NCBI GenBank assembly: GCA_947488765.1
Contig: CANLAE010000003.1
Location: 123,803-187,802 of the forward strand
Reading direction: 5' to 3'
DNA length: 64,000 nucleotides
Origin: Chitinophagaceae bacterium
GTDB lineage: Bacteria; Bacteroidota; Bacteroidia; Chitinophagales; Chitinophagaceae
Shown: positions 54,266 to 62,961 of the stretch, piece by piece
Numbering within the stretch: the first letter of the stretch is position 1
Layout: the number at the start of each line of letters is the position of its first letter
Notes under the pieces: model-generated
What the model saw: only the letters and a program-made list of their open reading frames with translations
Told to the model about the DNA's origin: nothing
Database searches by the model: none
Position numbers and translations under genes: made by a program

Positions 54266-55039
54266 TTAATTTCCTTGCATTCTGAAAGTCAATGCTGCAA
54301 AGTCTTCTATGCTTAATTGTTCGGCACGTTTATTAAAAATTTCATCTTGTAATACAATAGGATCAAACAAACTTTTTACTGCATTACGTAACATTTTTCT
54401 TCGTTGGTTAAATGCTGTTTTTACCAATTGTATAAAAGCTTTGTCGCTTTTTACCTGATAAGTCGTATTTCTCAATTGCAACCTTATTACACCGCTCATT
54501 ACTTTTGGTGGCGGAGTAAAACTTTCGGGTGGCACATCAAATAAATATTCAACATCGTAAAACGTTTGAATTAATATACTGATGATGCCGTAGGCTTTAC
54601 TATTTGGTTTTGCTGCAACACGCTGTGCTACTTCTTTTTGAAACATTCCTATTACAACCGGTACTTGTTCTTTCCAATCTAAAATCTTAAACAGAATTTG
54701 CGATGAAATGTTGTACGGAAAATTACCTGCTACCATAAATTTTTCTTGAAATGGAGGAGCGATTTCTAAAAAATTTTCATGAATAATTTTTTCTTTTATT
54801 TTAGGATAAGTAGCTTCTAAAAAAACAACTTTTTCTTCATCCAATTCAACTGCTATAAAATCAATATTTTCTATTTGCAGTAAGTATTTTGTAATTGCAC
54901 CACCTCCTGGTCCAACTTCCACTAAATTATTCAGATTATGATTGATTAAAGATTCATTTACTGCATCTATAATTTTGATACAGATAGATTCGTCTTTTAA
55001 AAAGTGTTGCCCTAATGATTTTTTTAAGGTGTATTGCAT
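54266..55039 (-). CDS. rsmA: 16S rRNA dimethyladenosine transferase RsmA/KsgA
   Basis: A 257-aa methyltransferase that dimethylates two adjacent adenines near the 3' end of 16S rRNA. ATG 55039 gives the classical start MQYTLKKSLGQHFLKDESI; the frame is open far upstream into the rpsP gene but that part is not homologous. The SAM site VEVGPGGGAITKYLL and the catalytic NFPYNISSQI motif are present, and the helical C-domain carries FNQRRKMLRNAV. Confidence 0.95.
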   Translation of the reverse strand: MQYTLKKSLGQHFLKDESICIKIIDAVNESLINHNLNNLVEVGPGGGAITKYLLQIENIDFIAVELDEEKVVFLEATYPKIKEKIIHENFLEIAPPFQEKFMVAGNFPYNISSQILFKILDWKEQVPVVIGMFQKEVAQRVAAKPNSKAYGIISILIQTFYDVEYLFDVPPESFTPPPKVMSGVIRLQLRNTTYQVKSDKAFIQLVKTAFNQRRKMLRNAVKSLFDPIVLQDEIFNKRAEQLSIEDFAALTFRMQGN

Positions 55040-55103
55040 TACAACAAAAGTATGGTTAATATTACTTCTCAGACTATTTGAATCTTGATGAATAGAAACA
55101 AAA

Positions 55104-55129
55104 AATCCTTGCACCAAAGTACAAGGATT
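55104..55129 (-). terminator. Terminator after rpsP
   Basis: An 8-bp stem (55104-55111 with 55122-55129) with a 10-nt loop is followed by five T on the minus strand. It lies 28 bp past the rpsP stop and just upstream of rsmA. Confidence 0.8.
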
Positions 55130-55157
55130 GATAAAGTAAGTATTGTAAAAAATACAA

Positions 55158-55637
55158 TTAAGCTTCTGTAGTACCTTCTTCGCTAACAGTTTCCGGAGCT
55201 GCCTGAACTGCAGGAGCTTCTTCAACTTTACGCACAACAGGTACATACTCACGACTTTGACGTTGTTTAGTTTTGTGGGTTTCAGTACGACGCTTATTAT
55301 TAGCCTCATGCTCTTCATGCCAAGCTTGGAATTTCACCATTGCAGCAGCATCATCAAACAAACCTAATTTAACACCACGTAATAAGTGTTTTAAGTACAA
55401 TACTCCCTTGAAAGAGAGAATTCTGCGAACTGTGTCGGTGGGTTGAGCACCTTTGTGCAACCATTCCAAGGCTTTTTGACGGTCTAATTGAATTGTTGCA
55501 GGAACAGTTAGTGGGTTGTAAGTACCGATTTTAGCGATAAACTTACCATCTCTTGGTGCACGTGCATCAGCCACTACTACGAAGTAGAAAGGGCGTTTTT
55601 TGCTACCGTGTCTTTGTAATCTCATTTTTACTGCCAT
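55158..55637 (-). CDS. rpsP: 30S ribosomal protein S16 with C-terminal extension
   Basis: A 159-aa S16. The first 80 residues are the standard domain ([50 protein letters not shown]). Residues 85-159 form an extension rich in Lys, Arg, Glu and Ala ([13 protein letters not shown], then a Pro/Ala/Glu tail), common in Bacteroidota and of unknown role. It stabilises 30S assembly. A terminator follows. Confidence 0.96.
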   Translation of the reverse strand: MAVKMRLQRHGSKKRPFYFVVVADARAPRDGKFIAKIGTYNPLTVPATIQLDRQKALEWLHKGAQPTDTVRRILSFKGVLYLKHLLRGVKLGLFDDAAAMVKFQAWHEEHEANNKRRTETHKTKQRQSREYVPVVRKVEEAPAVQAAPETVSEEGTTEA

Positions 55638-55806
55638 GTTAAATAGACATTTATAGGCGTTAACAAATTGGGTTTCTTTCCCTATTAAGACTAATAAGGA
55701 GGGCGAAAATAATATTATTTATTCTTTCTGCCAAGTTTGTATACCAAGTTTTTAAAGATTTTTTCAAATGTTAACTTTGAACAGATAAGATATTATAGAA
55801 ATAAGT

Positions 55807-57135
55807 TTATCGCTTCAGTCCCTTCATTCCGGGGAAACCACTCATTGGCATTTTATTCATCATACCCATCATTTTTTTCATTTGGTCAAATTGTTTCATA
55901 AACGCATTCACCTCATTGATATCTTTTCCACTACCTTTTGCAATGCGTATTTTTCTTTTTTGATCCAATAAATCAGGATTTGCCCTTTCGGTGGGTGTCA
56001 TGCTTTGTATAATAGCTTCTATGCCTTTGAATGCATCATCATTAATATCAACATCTTTCACTGCTTTTCCAACTCCGGGAATCATTCCCATTAAGTCTTT
56101 CAGATTTCCCATTTTTTTGATCTGACCTAATTGGTCTAAAAAATCTTGAAAATCGAATTGATTTTTACGAATCTTTTTCTCTAATTTTTTTGCAGCTTCT
56201 TCATCAAATTGTAGTTGTGCTTTTTCTACCAACGTTGCAATATCTCCCATCCCCAAAATACGCTGAGCCATACGATCCGGATAAAATACTTCTAAAGTAT
56301 CCATCTTTTCGCCGCTGCTCATAAACTTAATAGGCTTCTCAACCGTGTATTTGATTGATAATGCAGCACCACCTCTTGTATCACCATCTAATTTTGTTAA
56401 TACAACTCCAGTAAAATCCAATCGGTCATTAAAAGCTTTTGCTGTATTTACTGCATCTTGACCAGTCATACTATCTACTACAAAAAGTATTTCGGTTGGA
56501 TTAACAGCAGCTTTGATATTGGCTACTTCAGCCATCATAATTTCATCAACAGCAAGTCTTCCTGCAGTATCAATAATTACAACATTTTTATTTTTAGATT
56601 TTGCTTCTTTAATTGCATTTTGTACAATTAAAACGGCATCCTTTGTATCGGGTTCTTTGTAAATGTCAACCCCAATTTGTTCAGCCAAAATAGTTAACTG
56701 ATCTATAGCTGCAGGTCGGTAAATATCTGCCGCCACAACCAATGGACTTTTCCCTTTTTGTGTTTTTAAATAGTTGGCTAGTTTTCCTGTGAAAGTTGTT
56801 TTACCACTACCTTGCAAACCAGCAATTAAAATGATTGCAGGATTGCCCGTAATGTTGAATTCTGCAGGGCTTCCACCCATTAATTCTGTTAATTCATCCT
56901 GAACAATTTTTATCATTAATTGTCCCGGACTGATTGCATTGATAACTTTTTCTCCGGTCGCCTTTTCTTTTACTTTATCTGTAAATTCTTTTGCAATTTT
57001 AAAGTTTACATCAGCATCAATTAATGCACGTCTGATATCTTTAATGGTATTTGCAACATTAAGGTCATTAATTCTTGCTTCACCCTTTAAGTTTTTAAAG
57101 GCACTTTCTAAACGTTCGGATAAATTATTAAACAT
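55807..57135 (-). CDS. ffh: Signal recognition particle protein Ffh
   Basis: A 442-aa SRP54 homologue that binds signal sequences and 4.5S RNA. The N-domain is followed by the GTPase domain: LQGSGKTTFTGKLA (about 107-120), VVAADIYRPAAIDQL, DTAGRLAVDE, TKLDGDTRGGAALS. The Met-rich M-domain ends MKKMMGMMNKMPMSGFPGMKGLKR. A terminator-like hairpin lies only 30 bp upstream of its ATG in the leader. Confidence 0.96.
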   Translation of the reverse strand: MFNNLSERLESAFKNLKGEARINDLNVANTIKDIRRALIDADVNFKIAKEFTDKVKEKATGEKVINAISPGQLMIKIVQDELTELMGGSPAEFNITGNPAIILIAGLQGSGKTTFTGKLANYLKTQKGKSPLVVAADIYRPAAIDQLTILAEQIGVDIYKEPDTKDAVLIVQNAIKEAKSKNKNVVIIDTAGRLAVDEIMMAEVANIKAAVNPTEILFVVDSMTGQDAVNTAKAFNDRLDFTGVVLTKLDGDTRGGAALSIKYTVEKPIKFMSSGEKMDTLEVFYPDRMAQRILGMGDIATLVEKAQLQFDEEAAKKLEKKIRKNQFDFQDFLDQLGQIKKMGNLKDLMGMIPGVGKAVKDVDINDDAFKGIEAIIQSMTPTERANPDLLDQKRKIRIAKGSGKDINEVNAFMKQFDQMKKMMGMMNKMPMSGFPGMKGLKR

Positions 57136-57164
57136 CGTATCAGTTTTCTTGGATCAATAAAAAA

Positions 57165-57185
57165 AGTGAACGAAATAAGTTCACT
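57165..57185 (-). terminator. Terminator-like hairpin in the ffh leader
   Basis: A 7-bp perfect stem (57165-57171 with 57179-57185) and 7-nt loop is followed on the minus strand by a run of six T. It lies 30 bp upstream of the ffh ATG. No minus-strand gene precedes it, so it may be an attenuator of ffh or end a short unannotated RNA. Confidence 0.7.
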
Positions 57186-57446
57186 CTAAATTGTTTGCAA
57201 ATATAATAGCAGAACCGCAACCAATGTATATTCACAGAAGTTGCCTGTAATCAGTGATTTTTATGCCATTATTTTTGATTTATCAACAAATTAAAATCAC
57301 CTTTAAGCAACCTTTTATTAATTAAAAAGTGATTTCAATCATAAATTATTTTGTGTTATTAACTGCCGTTATTAAAAAAACATTTGGTAGGTTTATATTA
57401 ATTGTTATTATTGCACCGATTGATAAAGGGATTTAAAGTTTATTAA
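57186..57446. other. AT-rich divergent region between ffh and the START-like gene
   Basis: No credible gene lies here. It contains the plus-strand promoter described separately and the upstream part of the ffh leader. I see no folded RNA that I recognise. Confidence 0.5.
57384..57413 (+). promoter_or_regulatory. Probable promoter of the START-like gene
   Basis: TTG (57384-57386), an exact 19-bp spacer and TATTATTG (57406-57413) match the Bacteroidota TTG/TAnnTTTG arrangement with one mismatch. It lies 33 bp before the ATG. Confidence 0.55.
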
Positions 57447-57830
57447 ATGAGTAAGAAACAAAAATTTACGTTGGAATTTAAAGTAAGATGTTCTCCAACT
57501 ATATTGTTTGAATTTTTGAGTACACCTTCTGGTTTGCAAGAATGGTTTGCAGATAAAGTAGATGTTTGGGAAGATATCTGGAGCTTCACCTGGAGTGGTG
57601 GCGTACCTGAAAAAGCAACAGTGTTAGAAGAAGATCATGATGAGTTTATTCGTTATCGTTGGACAACTATGGACAAAGCTGAATACTTTGAATTTAGAAT
57701 TGCCAAAACAGAAATTTCTAATCAAACAATTTTAGTGATTACTGATTTTGCAGAGAAAAATGATATTAAAGATCAAACGCAACTTTGGGAATATCAGGTA
57801 AAAGAATTATTCCATAGATTAGGAAGCTAA
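57447..57830 (+). CDS. START-like (SRPBCC) domain protein
   Basis: A 127-aa single-domain protein of the START-like helix-grip fold (AHSA1/SRPBCC type). Sequence features are VRCSPTILFEFLSTPSGLQEWFADKV, the FTWSGGVPEKATVLEE strand and a C-terminal helix (QLWEYQVKELFHRLGS). Such domains bind hydrophobic ligands or chaperones; no role is known for this conserved Bacteroidota member. It is a single-gene unit with its own promoter and terminator. Confidence 0.88.
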   Translation: MSKKQKFTLEFKVRCSPTILFEFLSTPSGLQEWFADKVDVWEDIWSFTWSGGVPEKATVLEEDHDEFIRYRWTTMDKAEYFEFRIAKTEISNQTILVITDFAEKNDIKDQTQLWEYQVKELFHRLGS

Positions 57831-57853
57831 TTGAAACTGTACTTTATAAAAAC

Positions 57854-57882
57854 AAAATGCCCCGAAAATTTCGGGGCATTTT
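57854..57882. terminator. Strong bidirectional terminator between convergent genes
   Basis: A 14-bp perfect inverted repeat (57854-57867 with 57869-57882) with a GC-rich core and A/T ends serves both the START-like gene on the plus strand and the BNR-repeat gene ending at 57891 on the minus strand. Confidence 0.92.
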
Positions 57883-57890
57883 GTTTTGAG

Positions 57891-60800
57891 TTATTCTTTG
57901 TTTTTTTGTTCTTTAAATAATTTTATAGGAATAGATTCTACTAATGTTTGATAATCTTTCCATGAGTTACTAAAAAACGATGTTACCTTTTGCAATAATG
58001 CTGCTGCCTGGGTTTCAGCTTCTGCAACAAGCCTTTCTTCCTGTGCGCCGGGCAAACTATTTTTTCCTAAAATATTACTCCTTGCTTCTTGAAGCGTGCC
58101 GCTTACTGTTACTTGCGGAATTTGTCCGTAGCCTTGTTTGTCTTGTATTTTGCCATTCAAAATTTCACGAATTACTTTGATACTATCTGTCATCGCTTTA
58201 CTTATTTTGCGTAAAGTATCAGCATCTTTCTTTTCCATGTAATTGTAAGAAGATTCAATCTTTTTAATGATTTCATCCAACTCGTTTAGTCTATCTGTAA
58301 GGTCAGTTAATTTCAAAATAGTTTTATCCAATCGCTCAGCAAATTTTCTTTTACCGTCTCGTATTTCTTTGTTTACAGGAGCCAAAGGATTGTCATTTAC
58401 AACAACCATCAAACTATCTGTATTTTCTTTTGATAAGCTGATAACAACTTTATAAGTACCGGGATCTACCGGTAGTCCACCTGGCTCAGTGGTGTTGCCA
58501 CCGCTTCTTCTGCCGCCACCTCTGCTTCCTGCCTGACGAATTCCTTTACCTTCCATTCCCCAGTAAAAACGGTTAAAACCACTGTCCGCCCTTACTTTCA
58601 GCATTCTTACTTGTTTATTTTCTTCATTAAAAATTTTTACAACTGCCGTATCTGCCAATTTGTTTTTTCCGGTATCAGCAATGGTTTTATTTATATAAAA
58701 ACTAAGTGCAGCACCACTTTTTCTGTTCTCCCCTTCATAAGTCCCCCAGGTACTATACTCAATTCCTGAAGCATTTTTAAAGTTTGCCTGATAAGCAGTT
58801 GGTGGTTCAAAAGCAGTTATTTTATTTTTAAATACTTGTCCTTTGTTAGCAGCTAATTTTCTTAACGGACGAATATCATCCAATACAAATAATGCTCTTC
58901 CAAAACTTGCAATTGCTAAATCCGCTTCTCTTTCCTGAATTGCTAAATCGAATGTTGAAACAGAAGGATATCCATTTTTAAATTGTTGAAAATTGATGCC
59001 ATTATCGAAACTAATCCAAAGACCTTGCTCTGTTCCTACGAAAATTAAATTCGGTTGTTCAGGGTCTTGAATCATACATAAAGCATAACCGTTCACTTTC
59101 TTTTCATCAATCATTCTTGTCCACGTTTTGCCGTAATCTGTTGTTCTAAAAATATAGGGTTTAAAATCTGCACGTCTGTAATCATTACACACAACAAATG
59201 CTTCTGCTGCATTATACTTGCTTGCTCTTATTTGTGGAACCCAGCATCCTACAGGCATTCCGGGAATTTTGTTGCGAAAGTTTGTCCATGTTTTACCGCC
59301 ATCCTTTGTCAATTGAACATTGCCATCATCTGTTCCAATCCAAATTACACCTTGCTCTTTTGTGGATGGCTCAATGCATAAAATGGTACAATGATTTTCT
59401 GCACCTGTAATATCAATGCTTATTCCACCATTTTTAGATTGGTCAATTTTGCTGCTATCTGCAGTTGTTAGATCAGGAGAAATTTGCTCCCAACTCGCTC
59501 CGCTGTTTGTACTTTTATTTACAAATTGGCTACCATAATAAATAGTGGTTTTATCAAATGGATCTTGAGCAATTGCTGCATTCCAGTTGAATCTTTGTCT
59601 TACAGTTGAGGAAGGATGCGGGGGACGAATATTCCAACTTTCTCCGGTTGCAATATTGTATCTACCCAATGAGCCTCCCTGGCTCATGCTGTACACCCAA
59701 TTTTCATCTGCCGGATGTGGCAACACATCAAATCCATCGCCACCGCCAACGCTTTGCCAGTAAGCATTTCGAAGCCCACCTTCAATCCAAGTATATGCCG
59801 GTCCATGCCAACTGCCATTGTCTTGCAAACCGCCCATTACATGATATGGAAGTTGGTTATCTACATTAATGTGGTAGAATTGACCCAAAGGAAGTTTCTC
59901 ATCAAATACCCATGTTTTTCCTCTATCTCTGCTGATACCAATTCCGCCATCATTTCCATCAATGATAAATGAAGGATCTAATGGATTGATATAAAACGCA
60001 TGATGATCGGGATGAATACCACTGTAAGGAATAATTGTTTTGAAATTTTTCCCGCCATCTTCACTTAATCCAATCATTTGATAAATAAGATAAACCCTGT
60101 TTTCATTTTTTGGATCGCATGCAATATCTTGAAAATAAAAAGGTCTGTTGTTCACTACTTCTGGTGTTGTGTTTACCAATTCCCATTTCATGCCACCATC
60201 ATCACTTCTGTATAAACCATTTTTGGTTGCTTCAATCAATGCATAAATTCTGTTGGGTTCGCTGTGGCTGATGGCTATACCTATTCTTCCATAATCACCA
60301 CTTGGAAGACCATCTTCTTTACCCAGTTTTTTAAAGTTTTTTCCTGCATCATAAGTTACATATAAACCACTACCACTGCCACCGCTAGTAAAGCTCCAGG
60401 GCGTTCTGTTGTGTTGCCACATATTTACAAAAAGTTTGTTGGGATTGCTTGGATCCATGACCATATCACCTACACCAGATGAATCATTGGTGTGTAAAAT
60501 TAATTTCCAGTTTTCTCCGCCATCAGTTGTTTTATATACACCACGTTCTGCATGAACACCATATGGATTACCGATTGCACCTGCATAAATAATATCAGGA
60601 TTGGTAGGGTCAATAATGATGCGATGAATATTTCTTGTTTTTTGTAACCCCATACACTTCCAAGTTTTTCCACCATCCATACTTTTGTAAATACCTTCTC
60701 CAATATTCACAGAGTTGCGTGGATTGCCTTCTCCTGTTCCAACCCAAACAATATTTGGATTGCTTTGTGTAATAGCTACTGAGCCTATGTTTAATATCGG

Positions 60801-61052
60801 TTGCTCATCAAAAATCGGAGTCCAGTTGGCACCTGCATTTTCTGTTTTCCAAACGCCGCCACTTGCGGTTCCTAAATAAATAATATCAGGATTGGTATTT
60901 ACAGCATCAATGCTAGTTACCCTTCCGCTCATTCCCGCAGGACCAATACTTCTAGGTTTTAAATTTTTAAATTGTTTATTGATGTCTATCTGTTGACTAA
61001 ACCCTGTTAATTGTAATGCAATTAAAATAGTAAGTACAAAATTTTTTTTCAT
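57891..61052 (-). CDS. Large secreted Asp-box (BNR) repeat protein, VPS10/sortilin-like propeller
   Basis: A 1053-aa exported protein from ATG 61052 (signal peptide MKKNFVLTILIALQLTGFSQ). The first 730 residues contain about eleven Asp-box units such as TENAGANW, SMDGGKTW, TTDGGENW, SDDGGMKW, SEDGGKNF, SRDRGKTW, STNSGASW, TKDGGKTW and TTDYGKTW, predicting one or two beta-propellers. A beta-rich domain follows, with a GRRSGG-type Gly/Arg loop, then a coiled-coil end. Such proteins are usually annotated as glycosyl-hydrolase-like, but no catalytic residues are evident. No T9SS sorting domain or lipobox is seen. Divergent from ruvB. Confidence 0.88.
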   Translation of the reverse strand: MKKNFVLTILIALQLTGFSQQIDINKQFKNLKPRSIGPAGMSGRVTSIDAVNTNPDIIYLGTASGGVWKTENAGANWTPIFDEQPILNIGSVAITQSNPNIVWVGTGEGNPRNSVNIGEGIYKSMDGGKTWKCMGLQKTRNIHRIIIDPTNPDIIYAGAIGNPYGVHAERGVYKTTDGGENWKLILHTNDSSGVGDMVMDPSNPNKLFVNMWQHNRTPWSFTSGGSGSGLYVTYDAGKNFKKLGKEDGLPSGDYGRIGIAISHSEPNRIYALIEATKNGLYRSDDGGMKWELVNTTPEVVNNRPFYFQDIACDPKNENRVYLIYQMIGLSEDGGKNFKTIIPYSGIHPDHHAFYINPLDPSFIIDGNDGGIGISRDRGKTWVFDEKLPLGQFYHINVDNQLPYHVMGGLQDNGSWHGPAYTWIEGGLRNAYWQSVGGGDGFDVLPHPADENWVYSMSQGGSLGRYNIATGESWNIRPPHPSSTVRQRFNWNAAIAQDPFDKTTIYYGSQFVNKSTNSGASWEQISPDLTTADSSKIDQSKNGGISIDITGAENHCTILCIEPSTKEQGVIWIGTDDGNVQLTKDGGKTWTNFRNKIPGMPVGCWVPQIRASKYNAAEAFVVCNDYRRADFKPYIFRTTDYGKTWTRMIDEKKVNGYALCMIQDPEQPNLIFVGTEQGLWISFDNGINFQQFKNGYPSVSTFDLAIQEREADLAIASFGRALFVLDDIRPLRKLAANKGQVFKNKITAFEPPTAYQANFKNASGIEYSTWGTYEGENRKSGAALSFYINKTIADTGKNKLADTAVVKIFNEENKQVRMLKVRADSGFNRFYWGMEGKGIRQAGSRGGGRRSGGNTTEPGGLPVDPGTYKVVISLSKENTDSLMVVVNDNPLAPVNKEIRDGKRKFAERLDKTILKLTDLTDRLNELDEIIKKIESSYNYMEKKDADTLRKISKAMTDSIKVIREILNGKIQDKQGYGQIPQVTVSGTLQEARSNILGKNSLPGAQEERLVAEAETQAAALLQKVTSFFSNSWKDYQTLVESIPIKLFKEQKNKE

Positions 61053-61201
61053 GAATCTTAAATTTAGAAATTGAAATATCTGCATAAAATTAACAATTGC
61101 CAAATACCAATTTCAATCCACCCAAAATTCAATTACATTTTTAAAATGACTATCTCAACAAAAAAATGAAATTGTATCAGGTAGAGTAGTAATTTAGCAA
61201 T

Positions 61202-62233
61202 ATGTCGAATCCGAATTTGAATGGTGAAGCCCTTAATTTAAATGCCGTAGAAAAAGAATTTGAAAATACAATTCGCCCTGCGGCAATCAACGATTTTTCG
61301 GGGCAACCACAATTAATTGAAAACCTTCTGATATTTATAAAGGCAGCTAAAATTCGTGGCGAAGCCTTAGATCATATTTTATTCCATGGTCCTCCGGGCT
61401 TGGGAAAAACAACGTTGAGCAGAATTGTGGCAAATGAATTGGGCGTAAACATTAAAGAAACATCAGGCCCTGTAATTGAAAAGCCAGGCGACCTTGCTGG
61501 GTTATTAACCAACCTCGAGCCCAATGATGTTTTATTTATAGATGAAATACATCGCTTGAGTACTGTAGTTGAAGAATACTTGTATGCTGCCATGGAAGAT
61601 TTCAGAATTGATATCATGATAGACAGCGGGCCAAGTGCAAGAAGTGTACAAATCAATCTCAACCAATTTACTTTAGTAGGAGCAACTACAAGAAGTGGTT
61701 TATTAACTGCTCCTTTATTGTCTCGTTTTGGTATTAAAAGCAGATTAGAATATTACAATGCAATTACCTTACAAAAAATTATTGAACGTAGTTCCGGCAT
61801 TTTAAACACAAGTATTACCAGTGATGCTGCCGGAGAAATTTCTCGCAGAAGCCGCGGAACGCCTCGTATTGCCAATGGTTTATTAAGAAGGGTAAGAGAT
61901 TTTGCACAAGTATTAAATGATGGAGCAATTGATTTGGGCATTACACAACATGCATTAAAAGCTTTGAATGTGGATGAGTATGGTTTAGATGAAATGGACA
62001 ATAGAATTCTACTTGCAATTATCGAAAAATTTAAAGGCGGTCCTGTTGGTATTACAACTATTGCAACAGCAGTGGGCGAAGAGCCGGGTACGATTGAAGA
62101 AGTGTATGAACCTTTCTTAATTCAAGAAGGATTTATGCAACGTACACCAAGAGGCAGAGAAGTAACCGCAAAGGCTTATGAACATTTAGGAAAAAAACCT
62201 TTCACCGGAAATCAGCCAAATTTATTTGTGTAA
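61202..62233 (+). CDS. ruvB: Holliday junction branch-migration helicase RuvB
   Basis: A 343-aa AAA+ motor that drives branch migration with RuvA. Walker A is [13 protein letters not shown] (about 64-76), Walker B is FIDEIHRLS, sensor 1 is LVGATTRSG and the arginine finger region [12 protein letters not shown]. The C-terminal winged helix has [29 protein letters not shown] 61202. ruvC is 57 kb away in this window. Confidence 0.97.
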   Translation: MSNPNLNGEALNLNAVEKEFENTIRPAAINDFSGQPQLIENLLIFIKAAKIRGEALDHILFHGPPGLGKTTLSRIVANELGVNIKETSGPVIEKPGDLAGLLTNLEPNDVLFIDEIHRLSTVVEEYLYAAMEDFRIDIMIDSGPSARSVQINLNQFTLVGATTRSGLLTAPLLSRFGIKSRLEYYNAITLQKIIERSSGILNTSITSDAAGEISRRSRGTPRIANGLLRRVRDFAQVLNDGAIDLGITQHALKALNVDEYGLDEMDNRILLAIIEKFKGGPVGITTIATAVGEEPGTIEEVYEPFLIQEGFMQRTPRGREVTAKAYEHLGKKPFTGNQPNLFV

Positions 62234-62245
62234 GCGTTTAATTAA

Positions 62246-62827
62246 TTATTTTCCAAAAGAAGTAATATTGGTGCTGAATATTTTCACAGCAATTGCTAAT
62301 AGTATTACACCAAAGAATTTTCTCACAGCAAGTAATCCGGCTTTACCCAAAATTTTTTCAATTAATTTAAGCGACTTTAGTGTTCCGTAGATAAAAATCA
62401 GGTTCACTAAAATACCGAACAATATTACTGTTTCATCGAAGTTGGCTTTCAAACTCATTACTGTTGTAAGTGTACCACTGCCTGCTATAATCGGAAATGC
62501 AATAGGGACAGCTGTTCCGGCTTTTGCATCTTTATCCCCTTTAAAAATTTCGTGACCCAGAACCATTTCCAAGCCCAATAAAAATATTACAACTGATCCC
62601 CCAACTGCAAAACTTTTAACATCAATTCCCAATATTTTTAAGAAAGGTTTACCCAAAAATAAAAATAAAATCATCAATCCACCCGAAATCATTGTTGCCT
62701 GAAGCGAACGAATACTTCCTCCCATTTTTTCTTTTAAAGAAATCAACAAAGGAATAGAACCTACAATATCTATTACAGCAAATAGTGTAAATGTCACCGT
62801 TAATAATTCATCAATTGTAAAGTTCAT
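62246..62827 (-). CDS. MarC family membrane protein
   Basis: A 193-aa protein with six membrane segments of the MarC/UPF0056 family: FAVIDIVGSIPLLISLKEK at the start, GGSVVIFLLGLEMVLG in the middle and the AGSGTLTTVMSL family signature. Function is unknown despite the old multiple-antibiotic-resistance name. It converges with ruvB (12 bp between stops). A hairpin upstream separates it from the TonB receptor gene. Confidence 0.9.
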   Translation of the reverse strand: MNFTIDELLTVTFTLFAVIDIVGSIPLLISLKEKMGGSIRSLQATMISGGLMILFLFLGKPFLKILGIDVKSFAVGGSVVIFLLGLEMVLGHEIFKGDKDAKAGTAVPIAFPIIAGSGTLTTVMSLKANFDETVILFGILVNLIFIYGTLKSLKLIEKILGKAGLLAVRKFFGVILLAIAVKIFSTNITSFGK

Positions 62828-62849
62828 AGTAAAAATTTGTTACAAAAGT

Positions 62850-62879
62850 AAAACATCCCACCTTGCAGCAGGATGTTTT
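62850..62879 (-). terminator. Terminator after the second TonB receptor gene
   Basis: A 9-bp stem (62850-62858 with 62871-62879) and 12-nt loop lies between the receptor stop and marC; a short T tract (TTTTACTTTT) follows on the minus strand. Confidence 0.65.
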
Positions 62880-62961
62880 TTATAAAACAAAAATATTTGT
62901 GGTTTCTTATCAAAATGAATTAGCCGGAATGTAAATTTATATCAATAAGCTAAAGCAAATA

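Noticed and set aside
54266..55318. A 350-residue version of RsmA
   Set aside because: The extra 93 residues overlap the rpsP gene and terminator and look non-coding; ATG 55039 gives the family start.
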